DNA of 64,000 bases. It comes from Euglena gracilis (Eukaryota > Euglenida > Euglenophyceae > Euglenales). The notes beneath the pieces were generated by a model, which was not told where the DNA came from, did not search any database, and saw nothing but the letters and a program-made list of their open reading frames with translations. The stretch covers positions 44,619,847 to 44,683,846 of the forward strand of contig CP154954.1 of NCBI GenBank assembly GCA_039621445.1. The letters run 5' to 3'. Below, one piece after another: positions 61,501 through 64,000 of the stretch (position 1 is its first letter; every line of letters begins with the position of its first letter). The position numbers were made by a program, and so were the translations under genes.

Positions 61501-62480
61501 AATCAGCGCCCCCGGAAATATGGGAAGGTCTGGGGGTGATGGTCGGACCCCCCCCCTCCCACCAGGATGAGGCATTTCCAGTGCAGAAAGCCCATTTTTG
61601 GCCCACAACGCAAGCTGGGGGGTCAGTGCCTGCCCACCCAGGCATTCCAGGGCACTTTGAGACCCCCTCCCCCCCGGGTTGGTCAAACCCATCCTGAACC
61701 TCGGCTCTGTTTCCCCTTTGTGCCAAGCCATGCCTTCTGCTGTGTGGATTCCGGCCCGGCACAGCAGAACGGCACACCCAGGTCTGCAAGGTTCCAACAC
61801 TTTCAGCATCGGCGCATCGTGGTGGTGCCCCCCAGTCCACTCTCCCCCCCCCCAGGCCAGGTGGGTCGACATCGACGGGGACGGTCGCCTGGACGTGCTT
61901 GCTACCCGGGCCTCACGGACGTGGTTCGGGTACGACGGGGCGCTGGTGTGGCTCCGGCAGCCCGCCGACCCGCTGAAGGTGTGGCTGCCCCGCACGTTCG
62001 AATTTTGTTGCCAAAAAAAATCCATTTTCAGGACACAGCACACACTTTATTTTGGTCAATCAATTGTATTGTGGGCTCTCTGGTGCTTTTTGCGGGTGGG
62101 GGTGGCACACAATAATAAAATAATAAAATAAACAAACAAATAAATAAATAAACGGCTAAAGAAATAAATAACAAAGTAAATGGATTAATAAATAAATAAA
62201 GGGCCAGATTGACCCTGTAAAAGTACCAGCCAATTGGGATTTTTGTGCCGGCTGACCAACCTACATTGTGAAAGCAACGTCCTGGAGAAGGGCGTGTTTC
62301 ATATTTTAGCCCTGTGGCAGACAACCCTCAGATATGCATGCACCCCTTGTGCATGTCCCTCAGTGCCCCTGGGAAGAGCGCACCCTGTTTGACGGGCCGA
62401 GCAACGCATTCCTCTACACCCAGTTCGGCAACCAGTCCACCACGCCGCAAATTGTGGCGGCAAATTTGTTCAGCACCAAG
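52331..62480 (+). CDS. Secreted Ser-Pro-linker protein with FG-GAP/VCBS-like segment (5' part)
   Basis: Exons with matching phases: 52331-52513, 55631-55845, 56658-56720, 57696-57830, 58435-58487, 58657-58780, 59921-60087, 61100-61179, 61856-61978, 62364-62480; further exons lie beyond the window. ATG with a signal peptide ([20 protein letters not shown]); long Ser-Pro linkers ([11 protein letters not shown]) like those of extracellular matrix or cell-wall proteins; then a globular part ([60 protein letters not shown]). It ends in [14 protein letters not shown] followed by GALVWLRQP and LFDGP, the D-x-DGDG-x-x-D calcium-type loop and W-strand pattern of FG-GAP/VCBS propeller repeats. Probably exported and extracellular. 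All nine internal junctions agree in phase. No enzyme activity can be assigned. Confidence 0.7.
55631..55845 (+). CDS. SP/FG-GAP gene exon 2, Ser-Pro linker
   Basis: Acceptor GTGCTGCAG, phase 0. About seventy residues dominated by [11 protein letters not shown]. Donor AGCCC|GTCCGC, phase 2. A further proline-rich open patch at 53460-53540 could be an additional linker exon. Confidence 0.6.
56658..56720 (+). CDS. SP/FG-GAP gene exon 3, Ser-Pro linker
   Basis: Starts after GGCCAG; reads [20 protein letters not shown]. Donor CCCC|GTCCCC keeps phase 2; the same frame stays open further, so the end is uncertain. Confidence 0.5.
57696..57830 (+). CDS. SP/FG-GAP gene exon 4
   Basis: Acceptor TGCGCCCAG; last linker ([14 protein letters not shown]) leads into [20 protein letters not shown] and [11 protein letters not shown]. 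Donor CATCG|GTGACC, phase 2. Confidence 0.65.
58435..58487 (+). CDS. SP/FG-GAP gene exon 5
   Basis: Acceptor GCCTGCAG; seventeen codons [17 protein letters not shown]; donor GCCA|GTGAAA. It restores phase between exons 4 and 6, which do not fit each other directly. Confidence 0.6.
58657..58780 (+). CDS. SP/FG-GAP gene exon 6
   Basis: Acceptor GGGTCAG; reads [20 protein letters not shown] then [15 protein letters not shown]. Two in-phase donors (58774 or 58780). Confidence 0.65.
59080..59470. repeat. Clustered CCTATGTCCAACGACC / GGTCAGAGGACA repeats
   Basis: Four direct copies of CCTATGTCCAACGACC-type words, the middle ones paired with GGTCAGAGGACA, and one inverted copy (GGTCATTGGACATAGG) at 59453. 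Encloses two GC hairpins (59162-59180, 59277-59291). Lies in intron 6. Confidence 0.75.
59921..60087 (+). CDS. SP/FG-GAP gene exon 7
   Basis: Acceptor GAGACAG; reads [20 protein letters not shown] then [20 protein letters not shown]; donor CACCG|GTGCGC, phase 1, completed by GG of exon 8. Confidence 0.7.
60252..60884. mobile_element. Tc1/mariner-like MITE, 633 bp
   Basis: 24-bp inverted ends starting CTGTCATAGGAAAAAATAAC (60252-60275; mate 60861-60884, two mismatches) immediately flanked by TA on both sides. Secondary internal copies of AGATGTTATTT near both ends. No transposase. In intron 7 of the SP/FG-GAP gene. Confidence 0.85.
61100..61179 (+). CDS. SP/FG-GAP gene exon 8
   Basis: Acceptor TGTCTCAG; reads [20 protein letters not shown] then GAFYRE; donor GAG|GTGAGC close to consensus. 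Confidence 0.75.
61856..61978 (+). CDS. SP/FG-GAP gene exon 9, FG-GAP/VCBS-like loop
   Basis: Acceptor CCCCCCCAG; reads [20 protein letters not shown] then [19 protein letters not shown]; donor AAG|GTGTGG. D-x-DGDG-x-x-D is the FG-GAP cation-binding loop. Confidence 0.8.
62103..62205. repeat. AAATAA-rich low-complexity tract
   Basis: Repeated AATAAA/AAATAAAT words between exons 9 and 10. Confidence 0.8.
62364..62480 (+). CDS. SP/FG-GAP gene exon 10
   Basis: Acceptor TCCCTCAG; reads [20 protein letters not shown] then [19 protein letters not shown]; donor AAG|GTTAGT. W...LFDGP continues the propeller-repeat pattern of exon 9. Confidence 0.75.
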
Positions 62481-62649
62481 GTTAGTGCGCTTTGTGTGTG
62501 GTTATGTGGGGTGTCGGAAGCGTGTATGCATTATGTTTGTCGCTCTTTGGTCTGTGTGGGTGTTTGGTTGTGGTGTTTGGTTGTATTTGCATGCATGTGC
62601 GTGTATGTTGGGTGCGTGCATTGGGTGCATGTGTGCGTGCATGCGTGCA

Positions 62650-62787
62650 TGCGTGTTTGTGTGTGGGTGTGCGTGTTGTGTGTGTTTGTCTGTGTGTGTC
62701 TGTTGGGTGTGTATCTGTGTGTGTGTGTGTGTGTTGTGTGTGTGTGTGTGTGTGTGTTGTGTTGTGTGTGTGTGCGCGCGCGTCGTG

Positions 62788-62825
<38 letters not shown>

Positions 62826-62930
62826 GGTGGGTGGGTGGGTGGGTGGAGGGGGGGGTGGGTTGGTGGGTGGGTGTGTGGGGGGGTGGGTGGTTGGGTGTGT
62901 GTGTGTGTTGTGTGTGGTAACAGGTAACTA
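62650..62930. repeat. (TG)n, (TC)n and (GGGT)n compound tract
   Basis: Mixed simple repeats in the intron after exon 10. Confidence 0.95.
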
Positions 62931-63117
62931 CAAAACACTGTATCCGTAGGTGCAGGTGCGTTGTAGATTGATTGATGCACTTGTTGTGTGATTTTATCCC
63001 ACTGCTGTGCAGATGCGCTTGTGTGGGATGTGGTTTTTTTTTGGATATGATTGTTTGTTTGTATGCCTCCAACATTAATAACTTTACGTTACAAAACCAA
63101 GGATCTTTTCGGAGTTG

Positions 63118-63890
<773 letters not shown>

Positions 63891-64000
63891 GGGCGCACAA
63901 GTGCACATGCGCTGATCTCTCTCCAAGCTGGGTGTCAGACCCTCATCAGGATGTGCCGTCTGGGCCACCAAGTGGTGGGCGTCCCTATCCATGGCAGGAC

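Noticed and set aside
63910-64000. Next exon of the SP/FG-GAP gene after CTCTCCAAG
   Set aside because: Phase is compatible but codons lack the G/C third-base bias and the peptide does not continue the propeller pattern; too weak to call.

Overview
This is nuclear DNA from a eukaryote, most likely a GC-rich protist or alga. Coding segments are short and GC-rich with mostly G or C third bases. They are separated by long introns full of homopolymeric G/C runs, (TG)n tracts and DNA transposons, and bounded by GT..AG signals, often with the acceptor embedded in a poly-C run. I see no prokaryotic operon structure, no rRNA or tRNA gene and no CRISPR array. The species cannot be fixed from the sequence. 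Long uninterrupted ORFs in the window are mostly low-complexity artefacts; the real genes are chains of 40-260 bp exons, which I joined by acceptor/donor position, codon phase and comparison of the two protease copies.

Layout, all genes on the + strand. (1) 1-6.9 kb: a broken reading frame (3-713), then a 27-bp minisatellite (3224-4440) with older diverged relatives, of uncertain coding status. (2) 6.9-11.04 kb: an unrecognised gene of about eight phase-compatible exons. (3) 11.08-16.45 kb: two DNA transposons back to back, a 1.8-kb hAT-like element and a 3.0-kb element with 60-bp terminal inverted repeats packed with GCGC palindromes. (4) 17.5-30.2 kb: papain-family (C1A) cysteine protease gene A. 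(5) 30.2-35.9 kb: intergenic, with a small hAT-type MITE. (6) 35.9-45.9 kb: protease gene B, a tandem paralogue of A. (7) 46-52.3 kb: no convincing gene, one candidate ORF. (8) 52.3 kb to beyond the right edge: a gene for a secreted protein with a signal peptide, Ser-Pro-rich linkers and an FG-GAP/VCBS-like segment; its 3' end is outside the window.

The two proteases share signal peptide, propeptide, catalytic Cys exon, catalytic His/Asn exon and a variable Ala/Pro-rich C-terminal tail ending in a conserved SPLLPPP..GPFAA-stop exon. Most exons have diverged, but the His/Asn exon is identical over 189 bp, including the first bases of the following intron, which points to gene conversion. The gene products look secreted or endomembrane (signal peptides, protease zymogen, Ser-Pro linkers).

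Transposons leave unusually clear footprints. There are six hAT-type insertions of three terminal families, four with perfect 8-bp target duplications and two with 7/8 matches, plus a Tc1/mariner-like MITE with TA duplication and the 3-kb TIR element with a candidate 4-bp duplication. Five of the hAT-type and mariner-like insertions sit inside introns of the genes described here. All exon boundaries are inferences from sequence; no transcript evidence was available.
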